From the NCBI GenBank assembly GCA_963277665.1, contig OY728163.1:1902042644-1902106643 (forward strand): DNA of 64,000 bases, in the 5' to 3' direction. The notes under the pieces were generated by a model. That model had not been told where the DNA came from, searched no databases, and worked only from the letters and a program-made list of their open reading frames with translations. Every line of letters starts with the position of its first letter. The stretch's first letter is position 1. Below, one piece after another: positions 22,501 to 33,625 of the stretch. Both the position numbers and the translations under genes were made by a program. The stretch comes from Viscum album. Its lineage: Eukaryota; Streptophyta; Magnoliopsida; Santalales; Viscaceae.

Positions 22501-23040
22501 TCTTGATAAAAATAATTATTTACATTCATAGCTATTATAATGTTTACCTGTAATAATTATAATATTAATATGATCATAAAAATAGTAATATTTTTTACAA
22601 ACATAATAATTATAATAATGATATAATGATATAATAATAATAATAATAAGAAATATTTATTAATAATAAAAATAACACATTCATTTTTAATATATATATA
22701 TATATATTATATCTTTTATTGGTTTTATTACATCACCGCTTAACCAATTTATTTAATTACTCTTAATGGTGGGTGACTGTGCAGTCACCCCACATGGCTC
22801 AGTCCACCGTGAGCGGGCCGTGCGGTGGCCCCTTCTCACTCCAGTAGTGATTTCACAGGTATCCAAACTTTCCGCTTGACTTCCTCTAAGATGCACAATG
22901 TTCATGTACCACCGTAAAACCCGCTAACTTTTCCAAAGTTCAAAATTTTGAACAGGGACCCACCAAAACTTTTGCATAAACACTTGACACCAAGGTAACA
23001 ATAAATAGGAATATAATTATTTGAAAAAGTTAGGTGTGAA
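19572..23040 (-). repeat. 5' LTR of the gag-only element (uninterrupted copy)
   Basis: A 3469-bp LTR beginning TGTCACAAACCAACC and ending ATTTGAAAAAGTTAGGTGTGAA on the plus strand. It is the partner of 4996-7077 plus 15684-17140, and holds the empty MULE target at about 21647-21655. It contains (AAT)n at 22440-22465 and (AT)n at 22691-22708. The proline-rich frames at 22010-22349 come from a purine-rich LTR stretch and are not genes. Confidence 0.88.
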
Positions 23041-23300
23041 TGTTGAGGAGGTACGTGCACAATCAATCGCACTTCATCGATTAGGGTGACCTAGAAATTG
23101 ACGAAGGGGTGATGTTTGTGGAGTTCTTGGTAGAGAAAGAGGAATTATAGGAGCGGTTCATATGAGGATATTCAATTCCTCTAGTGCATGTTTGGTGGAA
23201 ACATGAGAGTCTTCAAAAGATCACATGGGAGTGGGAGGCTCAGATTCATGCTTAGTACCCCCATCTATTTGTTTAGTCTTTGTTTTTTATTTCAAGGATG
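23041..23300 (+). pseudogene. End of outer gypsy integrase (chromodomain-like C-terminus)
   Basis: The frame cut at 4991 resumes here: MLRRYVHNQSHFID, stop, GDLEIDEGV, then IPLVHVWWKHESLQKITWEWE and YPHLF. This matches the pol end of Tekay/Del-type chromovirus integrases (typically M-L-R-K-Y, then V-K-V-x-W, then E-A-T-W-E, then Y-P-x-L-F), which tether integration to chromatin. Three or four stops are present. It joins directly to VHDVFHES at 4969-4991, proving that 4996-23040 is an insertion. Confidence 0.85.
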
Positions 23301-23310
23301 TAAAGACCTA

Positions 23311-23327
23311 ATATTGGGAGAGTATAA
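23311..23327 (+). other. Outer gypsy polypurine tract
   Basis: ATATTGGGAGAGTATAA lies immediately before TGTCTCAGAATT, the inferred 3' LTR start, and just after the pol end, as expected for the second-strand primer. Confidence 0.65.
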
Positions 23328-23449
23328 TGTCTCAGAATTTCTGTGTAATCTTTTTATTTATATGTAATTATTTAGAGACCATGAAATTATACAACACATG
23401 ATTCCAACTCCCGAAGTGGCCATAATGATCCATAAAAAATGTTAAGCTT

Positions 23450-24090
23450 TAAATATAAAGTATGTTAGGTTTTCATTTAAAGGTTCGGTAACTCCTAAAT
23501 GGGTCCCCATATCAGAAATCTAAGGGCAACGTTGCTATCAGGATGGTGGGTTTACCCAAGGCATAACTTAAGTTTAGTCAGAGTAGGCCTCTATTGAGAA
23601 AATCAGAAAATGGAATAATCGTAAATAAAATAATTAAATAAAATTATTTTATTTTTCAAATTCTTATAACTCACGAATGTTGACTCGGATTAAAAATCTG
23701 AGAAAATCATTGAAGTTGTGAGGGTATTCTTTCTTTAAAAAGATCCTATCATTAGCTGGCATGGGCAACTGCGGAAGTTAGTTTTTAGCTATGAATAAAA
23801 TAATTAAGTAACAATTATTTTATTTTCAAATCCTTATAACTCCTAAATGGTAACTCGGATTGAAAATCCAAGAGTAACGTTGAACTCATGGGGGCGTGTT
23901 CCCCTTAGGTGAAGTTTAACATCCAGTGGTGTGGGCTATGGGTGAAAATTAATTTTTTGATCTTTTTAAAGGTAAGTTTAGTAAATGTGTGGGTGGTATT
24001 TTATATTATTTGAACTAGTGCTCGAATAAAAAATCAGAGGATACCATTGAACTCAGAACACCGAGATTCTCCTAGAAATGACTTTACTTC
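23450..24090. repeat. Tandem repeats of about 175 bp in the gypsy LTR
   Basis: Three to four diverged units with the shared landmarks TTCTTATAACTC, then ACTCGGATTRAAAATC, then CATTGAA, and AATAAAATAATTAA. Units begin at about 23480, 23655, 23830 and 24005. Confidence 0.65.
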
Positions 24091-24939
24091 GGCTAACAAA
24101 GGAAGAGCGGAAAATATATTTTTTCAGACATTACGTGAAAAATAATAAAATAATTTAAATGAAATATTTTATTTATTTCTCGCCATTGGGTGGCGGATGA
24201 TGATGTTGTGGTGTAGTGACAAGGTGGAAACAAGGCACATTGATGGAGGTTCAATAATGGCTCATTTGAAATCACGATTCTATTACCTTAATGGATCATT
24301 AAATGATGTTAATTAAATGATAATTATTAATGAGCGTAGTGTCAATGAGTTTTTTGTATTCTTTAAATAATCTAACACGTGATGTTTGGGTATTAAACAT
24401 TGATGATTATCTGACAAAACTTCAGAGAATTTCTATCTAATAAAGAACGACGTAGAATGCATGTGAGACTCCACCGACATCGACAAACCTCGAAGAACAG
24501 AGCCCAAAGTGATGATGACACCATGAAACCTAGAGAACGAATGATTAATCATCAAATGTCAAATAGGTAGGGTTTTTATATGATTTTTTATTTTCATCCC
24601 TGTTATTTTATCAAAACAACAAACAAAGGTCAACCCACAAACCGGTTGACCCGTGATTCATGCATTTTTGCAGGAGGGTAGCACTATTAGAGATTTCTTT
24701 ATCTAAGATTGTGATTATTTTTGTATAATGAAAAAATAATCTCCGAGCCTCCCCCATGGTTATAAACCTCTTACGCAGAGGGCTCGATCCAACACGGACA
24801 AGGCCTGAGCACCTCTTCTTGTGCATTCCTGATTACCACATTCTCAAAATGATGGAGAGGGTGATTTAAGGCATTTGTAGTGAAGATGGAGAACTCTGGA
24901 CACCATAGACGTATGAGGTGTGAATAATGGACCATCAGT

Positions 24940-25620
24940 GCATGTATGGTAGTCCACCGAGGGATATGTTGTGGCACCGACAGCGGCAGCGACACACGCC
25001 TGCCGCGTTCCGGTCAGAGGGACGGAGGGCCTCTGACCCCATTGGTGGCTGGGGAGAGAAGGACGCCAAGATGGCTAGAGACCTTGACCATTAGGCCATG
25101 GCGGCTGAAGATCGTGACCATCAGGCTATGACAAAGGAGGAGGTGATGCATGATGGGGTGACATTTGTAGAAAAATGGCCAATGTTCGGGCCACCTGGTT
25201 CGGCTGGATGAGTTGTGGTTCATCTTCCACAGCAGGAGGAGGAGGCCATGTGGCGTCCCACATAGTATAGGAGACCAGACGCGGCGTGATGGCCACGTCC
25301 CAGTCAAGCAGCACACCTAGGCTACATCATGCGACCTAGCCTTGGGCCAGTGGGTCGGACCTACACCGACATGGAAGACCTGCACCGACAGGCCGAACCC
25401 GCACCGATGGGCTGGGTCGTACTAGACTGGGTCATTAGACAACCCGGCGGGCTGGAACCTCATCCAAACTGGGTCGGGTCTAGTGAGGCACATTGGCCAG
25501 AACAAACCAGACTGACCTAGAAAAGAGCTAGTTTAGGTTGAGTTGGTTGATTTTAAACTGGGTTATTTGGGACCCCTAGGCCAGGATGGTCGGGTCGGTC
25601 TGACTGGGTCAGATTAGTCC
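24940..25620. other. GC-rich block in the gypsy LTR
   Basis: Clearly richer in G/C than its surroundings, with many GGGTCGG and GGCCGAACC motifs, including a threefold CACCGACA/CACCGATGG pattern at 25355-25410. No protein family is recognised in the six frames. It may be the regulatory (U3) part of the LTR; this is inference. Confidence 0.5.
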
Positions 25621-26039
25621 CAGATGCAACAGCCCCCTGGTTACTAAAATGCTAATAAGTCATAGACCAGATGTTAGATTGATGTGGAATCTATGGCACA
25701 AGGACCATAGAGATGAGGCAGTCATTATTCACTACACCACTAGATTTTTGGAGGGGGTTGGCATATGGCCAGGTTGGATCAGACTCGAATCCAACCCGGA
25801 CCTTTTTACTAAAACACATGTATCTTTCAAACCGCGTATCCGATTGATGAGATGTTTGTGGATTTACGACCCTATCGATTATGTGGATCTTTTGTAATGA
25901 TATATGGTGACTTTCATGGATGTTGAGATGCGACTAATGGATTTAGTATCGGTTATCCCAGTCACACTATGTATGGATCCCGATGGTTGGCTGAGACCTG
26001 AGGACTGCTGACTTTCGACTCTGTATGACTCAAATATGA

Positions 26040-26300
26040 CCCAGTGGGAACACCTATCTGTTACTTTTCAGGCCCATGGTGAGAAGAAATTCTCTGTTAC
26101 TTTTTTAGGCCCATGGTATGTGATGAGGAGGAGTACCTCAGTTTTCCAAGATTAGTGGGAAGCACTTCTCTGTGACATTGCAGGCCCACTGTGGAAATCA
26201 TTTTTCTATGACTTAGCAAGCCCACGTTACATGGTGTGGTGGTGTACCTAACCAGTCCAAGGTTAGTTAGAAGCAACTATTCTTGAATTTTTAGTCACAC
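26040..26300. repeat. Short repeats in the gypsy LTR
   Basis: TTCTCTGTTACTTTT followed by AGGCCCATGGT is repeated at 26091 and, with differences, at about 26050, 26165 and 26205. A longer unit with GGAGTACCTCA...CCAAG.TTAGT..GAAGCA recurs about 115 bases apart. Confidence 0.6.
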
Positions 26301-27011
26301 TATAGTCATTAGAGGCGGAGTTCTCCAGTAGTCGAGGTGTTTGATATTATGATTAATGTTTCCACTATCACTACCATAAATGTATACCTAGAGTGAGCTA
26401 TCTTCTATTTCTTTCTTTACATTGAGAATTGTTTGGTGGTATTTAATTTTTTTATTGGGGTCCCTACTAAGTACTTTGTTACCCCCCCTACACAGGCTTC
26501 TCCTGCATGTGTTGTGTACATTGAAAATGATCGGCGTTTCGACAGAGACTTTGGTGGATAAGGGCCTAGAGGTTCTCAGGGGGACAAGACAGACTGACAC
26601 TACAATAGAGGACCTGGTGGCCTAGGACCAGTAGGTGCCCAGTTGGATCAAGTGGACATGAAATTATACTTTTACATCCAGTATCTACACTAATCTCACA
26701 ACAAGGTGGGGTTTTCTGCGGACATAAAACAGAGTTTCCTTTGTGTACTTTGCTATCTTTAGTCTATTCGTTGGGTTTGTATTCTGGCCCACTTCCTTTT
26801 ATCTATAATTTTTAATCAATCATGTTTTAATATACTGTTTTTTCCTTGGTCAGTGTGTGGGACATGGTTTAGTGAGTGTGTGTGTACATGTAATCCGGAA
26901 AATACCTCCCACTTGCAGGTTGATGCATTAGGCGCCAGTCACTAGCCCCTGGCCTTCAAGAGGCAGGCATGGGGTAGTCTCATCACAAGCCCCAAGGGAT
27001 GAGTTGTGGAA

Positions 27012-28738
27012 AAAGATAATTCATTACATATATCACATCCATCCAATTCATGAGAGAATGAAAATGATGGTTCTATGTATGCGCAAACTACCACCTCCTT
27101 GGATGTTGAGTTTCATTTTTATCAACACCTTATATGGATGGTTCAAAAATATATTTTACTAATATATAAGATATTATGGATTAATAAATAGCATGAATGT
27201 TTTTCTTATAGGGTTATAGAAAAATTAATTCTCATTATAATTTAATCTGTTTATATTACTAAATTAACCGAAACAAGATCACCATAGATATTTTTCTCTA
27301 TAATAATGGCCATAGATATTCATAAAAATTGAAAAAATCAATTTAAATATATTTTATAATTTTTTAATGATGAAAAAGGAATCCCATAATGGTTTTTGAC
27401 ATCAAAATTGTGAAACATGTACGTAGAAATAAAAAATTACAGACATATGGTGCTAAAAATAACTAATCACTAACTAAAGAATATATAATTAATGAGTATA
27501 AAATTATATATATATTAATAGGGTTTATAAATTTGTATTTAATGATGTTATTTTTGTTATATGGGTTGATAAAGGGCTTTCTAGAAGCAGATACATAACG
27601 TATAGTTTTTTAATGTCCCTTTTCATTCTTTGAGAAATATGAATTACTCACCACATGTTTTATATTGTGTGGTGCATATACATCACAAATTAATTATTTA
27701 TAATAAATTAATAATATTAAATTTATATAAATATAAATCTCAATTTTTATATTTCTAGGCTTTTGGTTTAATATATACCAACTATATAAGTGGTTTTTAC
27801 TCAAATCTCACTATATTAAGTTATAATGCTTCCTTGAAAATATATTTATTCTATATTTAGTTTCATCCAACCTAATATTTTAATATGTGATACATTATCA
27901 CTATATTTGGATGAATTTACTTCTTGATTCCATGCTTCATACATGATTAATTTTTGACACATAAAGGTACATTTTTGTTAAGGATAATTTCCATCCTCAC
28001 TAAATACTATTTCTATTACATATACAAATTCATTCATTCCAAAAAATGATTACGTTTCATATATTGAAATAAAAATTTGTATTATATCTTGTGGTTTTGA
28101 AACCACCCTTTATAGCATTTTAAAATAATGTTCCATTACCCTTATTAATGATGTGGTTTTCATTAAAGGAATTTTTAAAAATCATAATGGATTTAATTTC
28201 ACAATTATATATTCTATATTACATACCACATATTCCTAATTAACAAATATTTATTTTTAAAGAATACTTTTTTTAGATTTAAATTAAATTGGTGTTTTAA
28301 GATATTTTCCATGATACCTTATTGAAAATGATTTTTGAAGGTGTCTCTCATCTTCATATTTCTATAAGAATTCCCAAATGTTTTTTGATTTTTTTTATAA
28401 TTTCTCTTCTATTTTTCTATTTATCAAAAAAATATTTATATCATTTAGAGTAATATTTTACAAATCACCCTTCATGTTTCTCTATATATACTCATTTTGG
28501 GTATTTTAATTATTTGTATCAATTGATCTCACTTATGAGGACACTATTTTATATAAGACATGAAGATGTTATGAAACAAATTTTATTCAAATGTGTTATT
28601 CATAAAATGATATATGATTTATTTTTATGGAATTAATGTGTGTGAATTATCATTATATGACTTGTGGGATCCATATATACTTCTAAATCATTTTTATGGT
28701 TTTATTTATCATTATACAAGGATTAATAAAGTAAATTT
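27012..28738. other. AT-rich desert, no gene seen
   Basis: Extremely A/T-rich, almost free of CG dinucleotides, with stops in all frames and no recognisable transposon domain. The 63-residue frame at 28614 is Y/H/N-rich and merely reflects base composition. Confidence 0.7.
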
Positions 28739-29075
28739 ATATTATGTTCCTTATGTGATGTATTTGAATTATGGTTATGTTCACAACATGACCCATTTAC
28801 ATTAATTTTATTTTCACAATATAATGTGGGTAAATTAATATAATATTTAAAATTTGATGCGAGTAAAAAAAATTATGTTCGAAATGTGATTCTTGTTCAT
28901 TATTTTTATGTTCCCAATATAGTGTGTCTACATTAATGTTATGTTCACAATGTTATGGGTGTAAATTATTTTAATGTTCACAACATGATGTGTGAAATTT
29001 ATTTTATTTTTATAATGTGATGAATTTACATTATTATAATGTTCAAATAATTATGTGTGGAAAATATCTTTATAT
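28739..29075. repeat. Degenerate 33-bp minisatellite
   Basis: About eight to ten decayed units based on ATGTTCACAAYATGATGTG followed by TGTAAATTATTTTA. The clearest units begin at about 28778, 28942 and 28975. Confidence 0.6.
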
Positions 29076-32000
29076 TCATAACATTTTATATGTAATTATT
29101 GAAAGTTATATTTTCCTACAATGCTATGTTATCCTATGCCTATTTTTAAACAACATTTCTATTTTCCCATGTTATTATTCATTGATCATGTATATCGTTT
29201 CATCATTTTGCGTGATTATTTCATCTTATATATTTGATTGTTTCAGATTAATTGTCCTACTACTATTATTTTGGTAGCACACTAATAAGTCTATATTAAA
29301 TTCTATAAAATATTTCTCCCAATTCCATGTTTACCCATATTCTTATGCTATAACACTTTATGCCTTGTTCATATGTTTTTCCCTTTCTAACCATTTGAGA
29401 AGAATATTATCTTATGTTTCAATTCCCAGTCTCAAAAAGGTTTTTATACCCTAGGAAATACCTAGTAGGGGTTATAGTATGGTTTGATAATAGATATATT
29501 TCTATAATAATTTTTTTATGTCATTAATATCTAAAGATACTAAAACATTGGGTTCTAGGATTATGCAAAAATTTATTAGATGAAATTCTTATATTTTAGA
29601 AATATATGTATATTTATTTTATGTAATCTCAATTGGTAGAAAATAAATAAATTAAAGTATGTTTTTAGCACCATAACTATGATTTTGGGTCTTGGGCACC
29701 TCATCACGAGTTCTCACATCTGACACCACTAAAAAAATTATCATCCTATAGAATCAAATCAAAAACTAAGTATGAAAAGTCCAAATATAAATCATTCATG
29801 GAATATACCTCTTGAATATGATCTTTTCCATTGAAATATACTGATGTATATCCATTAAAATTGGTTTAAAATGGTTATAAATTTGAATAAACCTTTAATA
29901 ATATGTTATTTATAACTCATATTATTTTCATAGAATAATAGTACTTTATGATTTCATAGAGTGTTTCACAAATTTTCTTATTAGGAACAAATCATTTTTG
30001 AAAAAATTTCACACTTATACTTTTTTTAAATATAATATGTAATATCAGTTAAATAATATTTAATTTGAAATATTTTTTTTTGTAAGAAAATAAATATTAT
30101 AACAATATGCGCCTTGAAATTTTATGTGTTTGAAAATAGTATTAGTAGTAAAAAATTTGGAATCAACTCACACTACTTTTTTATATAAATCACCAGACAC
30201 TGTGTATTTAAAAAATAATAATAGGATTCCCAAATAATATTGGAGGTTTAAATAATAAGTGAGTAAAGGAATGGGCCTATTACATAATCACTCCAAACAC
30301 AACAATAAAATAACTAGTAAAAACTAATAGAATCATTACACCTTAGATATTTATAATGATTAGGCCCCAATACAAAACTAATAGAAGAATAATTTAATAC
30401 CAAATTGATTTTTTCATAGATCAAATGTATCTTATTTTTCATGTTGTGCCATCCATTATTCTCCATGTAATTACCCCAGAACTCAATGATATGAGTACAT
30501 TTCACATAAATAACATCAAACACAAAAATTTGGGTATCCAATATATAATCAGAGTAAGACGTTATACCTTAATGTTTGGGGATGTATAAATGTCACATCA
30601 ACAGAATTGTGAGTAAATAATCAATCACATGGCCTAAATAAATGCCTGTATTTCATAATTTTTCATGGTCCAGTCACATACAACCTCTACCATCAATTCT
30701 AAAACATCATTCCATTATTTCTATTTTAATTTATTTGAATCTACTGTGATAAGATTTTAATAAGTACAAACCCAATTTAACATGGCTATACAATATAAAT
30801 AAACATCGAATAAAAATTATCAATTATAATCACATCATCTCATGATATGTGTCAAAAAAATGGTTGTGGAAAAAATTTATATGTATATAAAAATAATCAA
30901 CCATTGGCTAAAAATGAGGAGATATATTTACTTCCATACATTTTATCAATGATTACTCTTTAAAAATTTATTTTTCCTTGAGTTAAACATCACATAACTC
31001 AAATATATATCTATAAAACCAGTTACTTTAATATAAAATTAGATTATGTCATCTCAAGGAAATATTTAAAATTCTATAATTATTAGTTTGAAAAATAATA
31101 CCTTTCTTGGGGAAAAAACAAAAACCCCAAAACCTATATAAGATATTTATGAAAAAAATTCATAAATATTGAATATTATTTTACATTTATTTAATAATAA
31201 ATTCACATCATTGATATCAAAAAAATTTAACCATATTAGACTTTTTATTAAGATTATTCATCATTTTCCATTTTCTACATTTTTTGAAGATATTTTTCTA
31301 TAATAAATTACATTTAATCAAGAATTAAATAATAAATCATGCTGAAAATTCAAATCATGTAAAATAAAATCATTTAATGAATTTTAAATCATGATATTAA
31401 TTTGAGGACATATGTGATTAACATGGAAAGATAACAATAAATATAATATCTAATTATAATTATTTCACATTAATCAAAATATAAGATTCATAGAAACATT
31501 CATTTTTTCAATACTAAATACTAAAAACATATCACATAGAATTTAATAGATACAGAGAATCATTATCCCATTTTAAATATAATAAATTTTATAGGAATTA
31601 TTTATATCATTCCATTTTTCAAAAATTTATATTTAATAATAATTAAAAAATCTATCTTTGTAATTAATTAAATAATATAATGATGAAAAACTACATTCTA
31701 GTTATTAAAATTTCTTGCCTCCCAAATCAACATATCATATTAAATAAACATTATTTAAATGAATTTATTGATTTTTTTACATGATGAGAAACTATTTCAT
31801 TTCAAAAATATAAAAATCTCATGAATATTTTATAAAAGTACCTGAATAATAAAATATATAATTACCATGGAAATAATGATTCTTTATACAAAGACACATA
31901 TAATCATAAACCATTAATGAAAATACTTTCAATTTCAACATATTTTCTATTATACAAGTCAACATGCATTTATCCTATAAGCAAAGATTTTAAAAAGGAA

Positions 32001-32480
32001 TGTAAAGATTTTATTCATGCATTTACATTGATAAAAATATTCAAGCATAAAATAAAATAAATATAAGATATCAATATTACATTATAGTATTCATTCATTA
32101 GCATATTAATTATCATGCATCCACTTTTATGACCTAAACTTATCACGGAAGACATAATACATTGCGATTCACCAGTATTAATGAATTTATTGGATTTTAA
32201 TTTGTCATTATTATCAATTTATCAATATATAAATATTTGTTATCTTGATAATCACATTAAAATAACTAATAATTAGGATCCAAAGAAAGATGAAATATAT
32301 AAAATCTATGTATTCTCCCTTCATTGAAATTATACTCTTCAATCAGTGTATTTTTACACAAAAAATTAATCAGTTGTAATTTATGTTCCTTATGTTTGAT
32401 TATAGGGTTCCATAATAACTATATTAAAGAAGATATCTAACACATTATTTTTTTGTAATATAAATAAAATTGAAATAAAT
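29076..32480. other. AT-rich desert, no gene seen
   Basis: A/T-rich throughout with homopolymer and dinucleotide runs. The frames at 29017-29277 and 30314-30541 have no recognisable motif and lie in low-complexity sequence. Slightly richer patches near 29650-29730 and 30480-30720 gave no family match. Confidence 0.65.
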
Positions 32481-32489
32481 ATATGTGTA

Positions 32490-32760
32490 CTAGATACTCC
32501 CCCACCTTACTACATAGTTATATTTAAATTAAACAACTTCCCTAATTGACCCATGAATTCCCCACAAGTGTGAAACTCCAAACTGTATCCCATCATAGAA
32601 ATAAAATTATTGATACCAATTTTTAATGACCATCCACAACTAAGACCCTTCACGGGTTTGTATAGAAGTTAGGAGTAACCCCTCACGACCACATATAATA
32701 GTCCAGGGGTTGGAAACTATATCCAAGGGAATTTATCACAAGAACGAGATGAATTTAACT
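32490..32760. other. Less AT-rich island with primer-site-like motif
   Basis: Read on the minus strand, TTGGTATCAATAA (about 32608-32620) matches the first eight bases of the iMet primer site. To its right is a richer stretch with CCTTCACGGGTTTG and CCCCTCACGACC. This could be the LTR and primer site of a dead copia element in minus orientation, but no partner LTR or gag was found. Confidence 0.3.
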
Positions 32761-33470
32761 CTTAATTCACAGGAAAAATGGATAAAAAACTGATCATCAA
32801 AAAATGATTCTTATATAAGATACAGTTATTTAATATACCAATATCATTTACATGTTACACGATATTAATATAAAAAAATACTTGCATTTACTACATTAAA
32901 AACTATATATATTCCTCCAAATAAATACAATATATCTTAATATCACCACTAATCTCTACCAACCCATCAATAAAACATATGAAAAATAGTAATGGGGATA
33001 GTATTGGGATATACTATGTAGACATATCGGTTAATAGAATTATAATTACATGAGAAAGATAATATTAGGAGAGAAATTCATGAAAAAATATATTCACCAA
33101 ATGTGTATGGATAAATCTATTAGGAAAAGTGTTTCTGAGATATCGTTCAAGTTTAAGAGTATCATTTCTAGATATCTAAACATACTATATAAATGGATAC
33201 TATATGTGGGCATAAAAAATCTAAATTACCAAATTTTTATACTAATAAAATATGAATCTAAGAATTCCATATCATTAATAAATAAACATGGATTATAAAA
33301 ATAACCTCTATAATATCATGATTCATAGTACAAATTAGTTAGGTAAGAAATAAAATCTCTCATTATATACATTTCATTTATCCATCACATCCTATAAACT
33401 CATGTAGACACATCAAAACAACCCTAAAACACATTCAAAAAAACCCATAAAATCTAAGAACCTAATGATT

Positions 33471-33625
33471 ATATATTTTCACACCATTTCGCCCTATGTA
33501 GCCATATCATATCATCCCTTCACACCGTTAAACCACATCATCAAATCTTTGGAAATTATAAAGCCACATTATCACATCCATGCACGACATATAGCCACAT
33601 CATCACATTCTTACACCCCATGAAA
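33471..33625. repeat. 31-bp minisatellite (four to five units)
   Basis: Units of exactly 31 bases start at 33502, 33533, 33564 and 33595, each beginning CCAYATYATCA or similar and ending TAAA/TATAG. A weaker unit precedes at 33471. The last two share CCACATYATCACAT. Confidence 0.8.

Larger units (their letters stand above)
4996..23040 (-). mobile_element. Gag-only LTR retrotransposon nested in gypsy integrase (carries a MULE)
   Basis: Two direct repeats of about 3.5 kb (4996-17140 once the MULE is removed, and 19572-23040) bound a 2.4-kb interior. The orientation is minus: gag is on the minus strand, and the iMet-type primer site adjoins the right-hand LTR. LTR ends are degenerate TGTCAC...GTGACA. 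It splits the outer gypsy integrase between VHDVFHES and MLRRYV; a degenerate duplication (TAGTTG at 4992-4997, TGTTG at 23041-23045) may mark the target. No pol domain was found in the interior, so it resembles large non-autonomous derivatives (LARD-like) that rely on another element's enzymes. The LTR copies differ at very roughly one base in five by eye, so the insertion is old. Confidence 0.8.
23328..27011 (+). repeat. Outer gypsy 3' LTR
   Basis: About 3.7 kb from TGTCTCAG to a degenerate GTGACA-type end (GTGGAA near 27010). Its last 760 bases match 1930-2705. It contains three blocks of internal repetition (23450-24090, a GC-rich G/A-patterned stretch at 24940-25620, and 26040-26300). 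Several short open frames (24611-25897) come from the GC-rich part and lack homology to any protein I recognise. Confidence 0.75.

Noticed and set aside
24611..25897. Cluster of short frames in the GC-rich LTR block
   Set aside because: Overlapping frames on both strands, expected in GC-rich non-coding DNA; no motif.
33050..33298. 82-residue frame in the AT-rich desert
   Set aside because: K/I/N/S-rich translation reflecting base composition; no domain.
33502..33625. Regular 31-bp repeats considered as a CRISPR array
   Set aside because: Units are contiguous with no spacers, diverged, and the DNA is from a plant nucleus.
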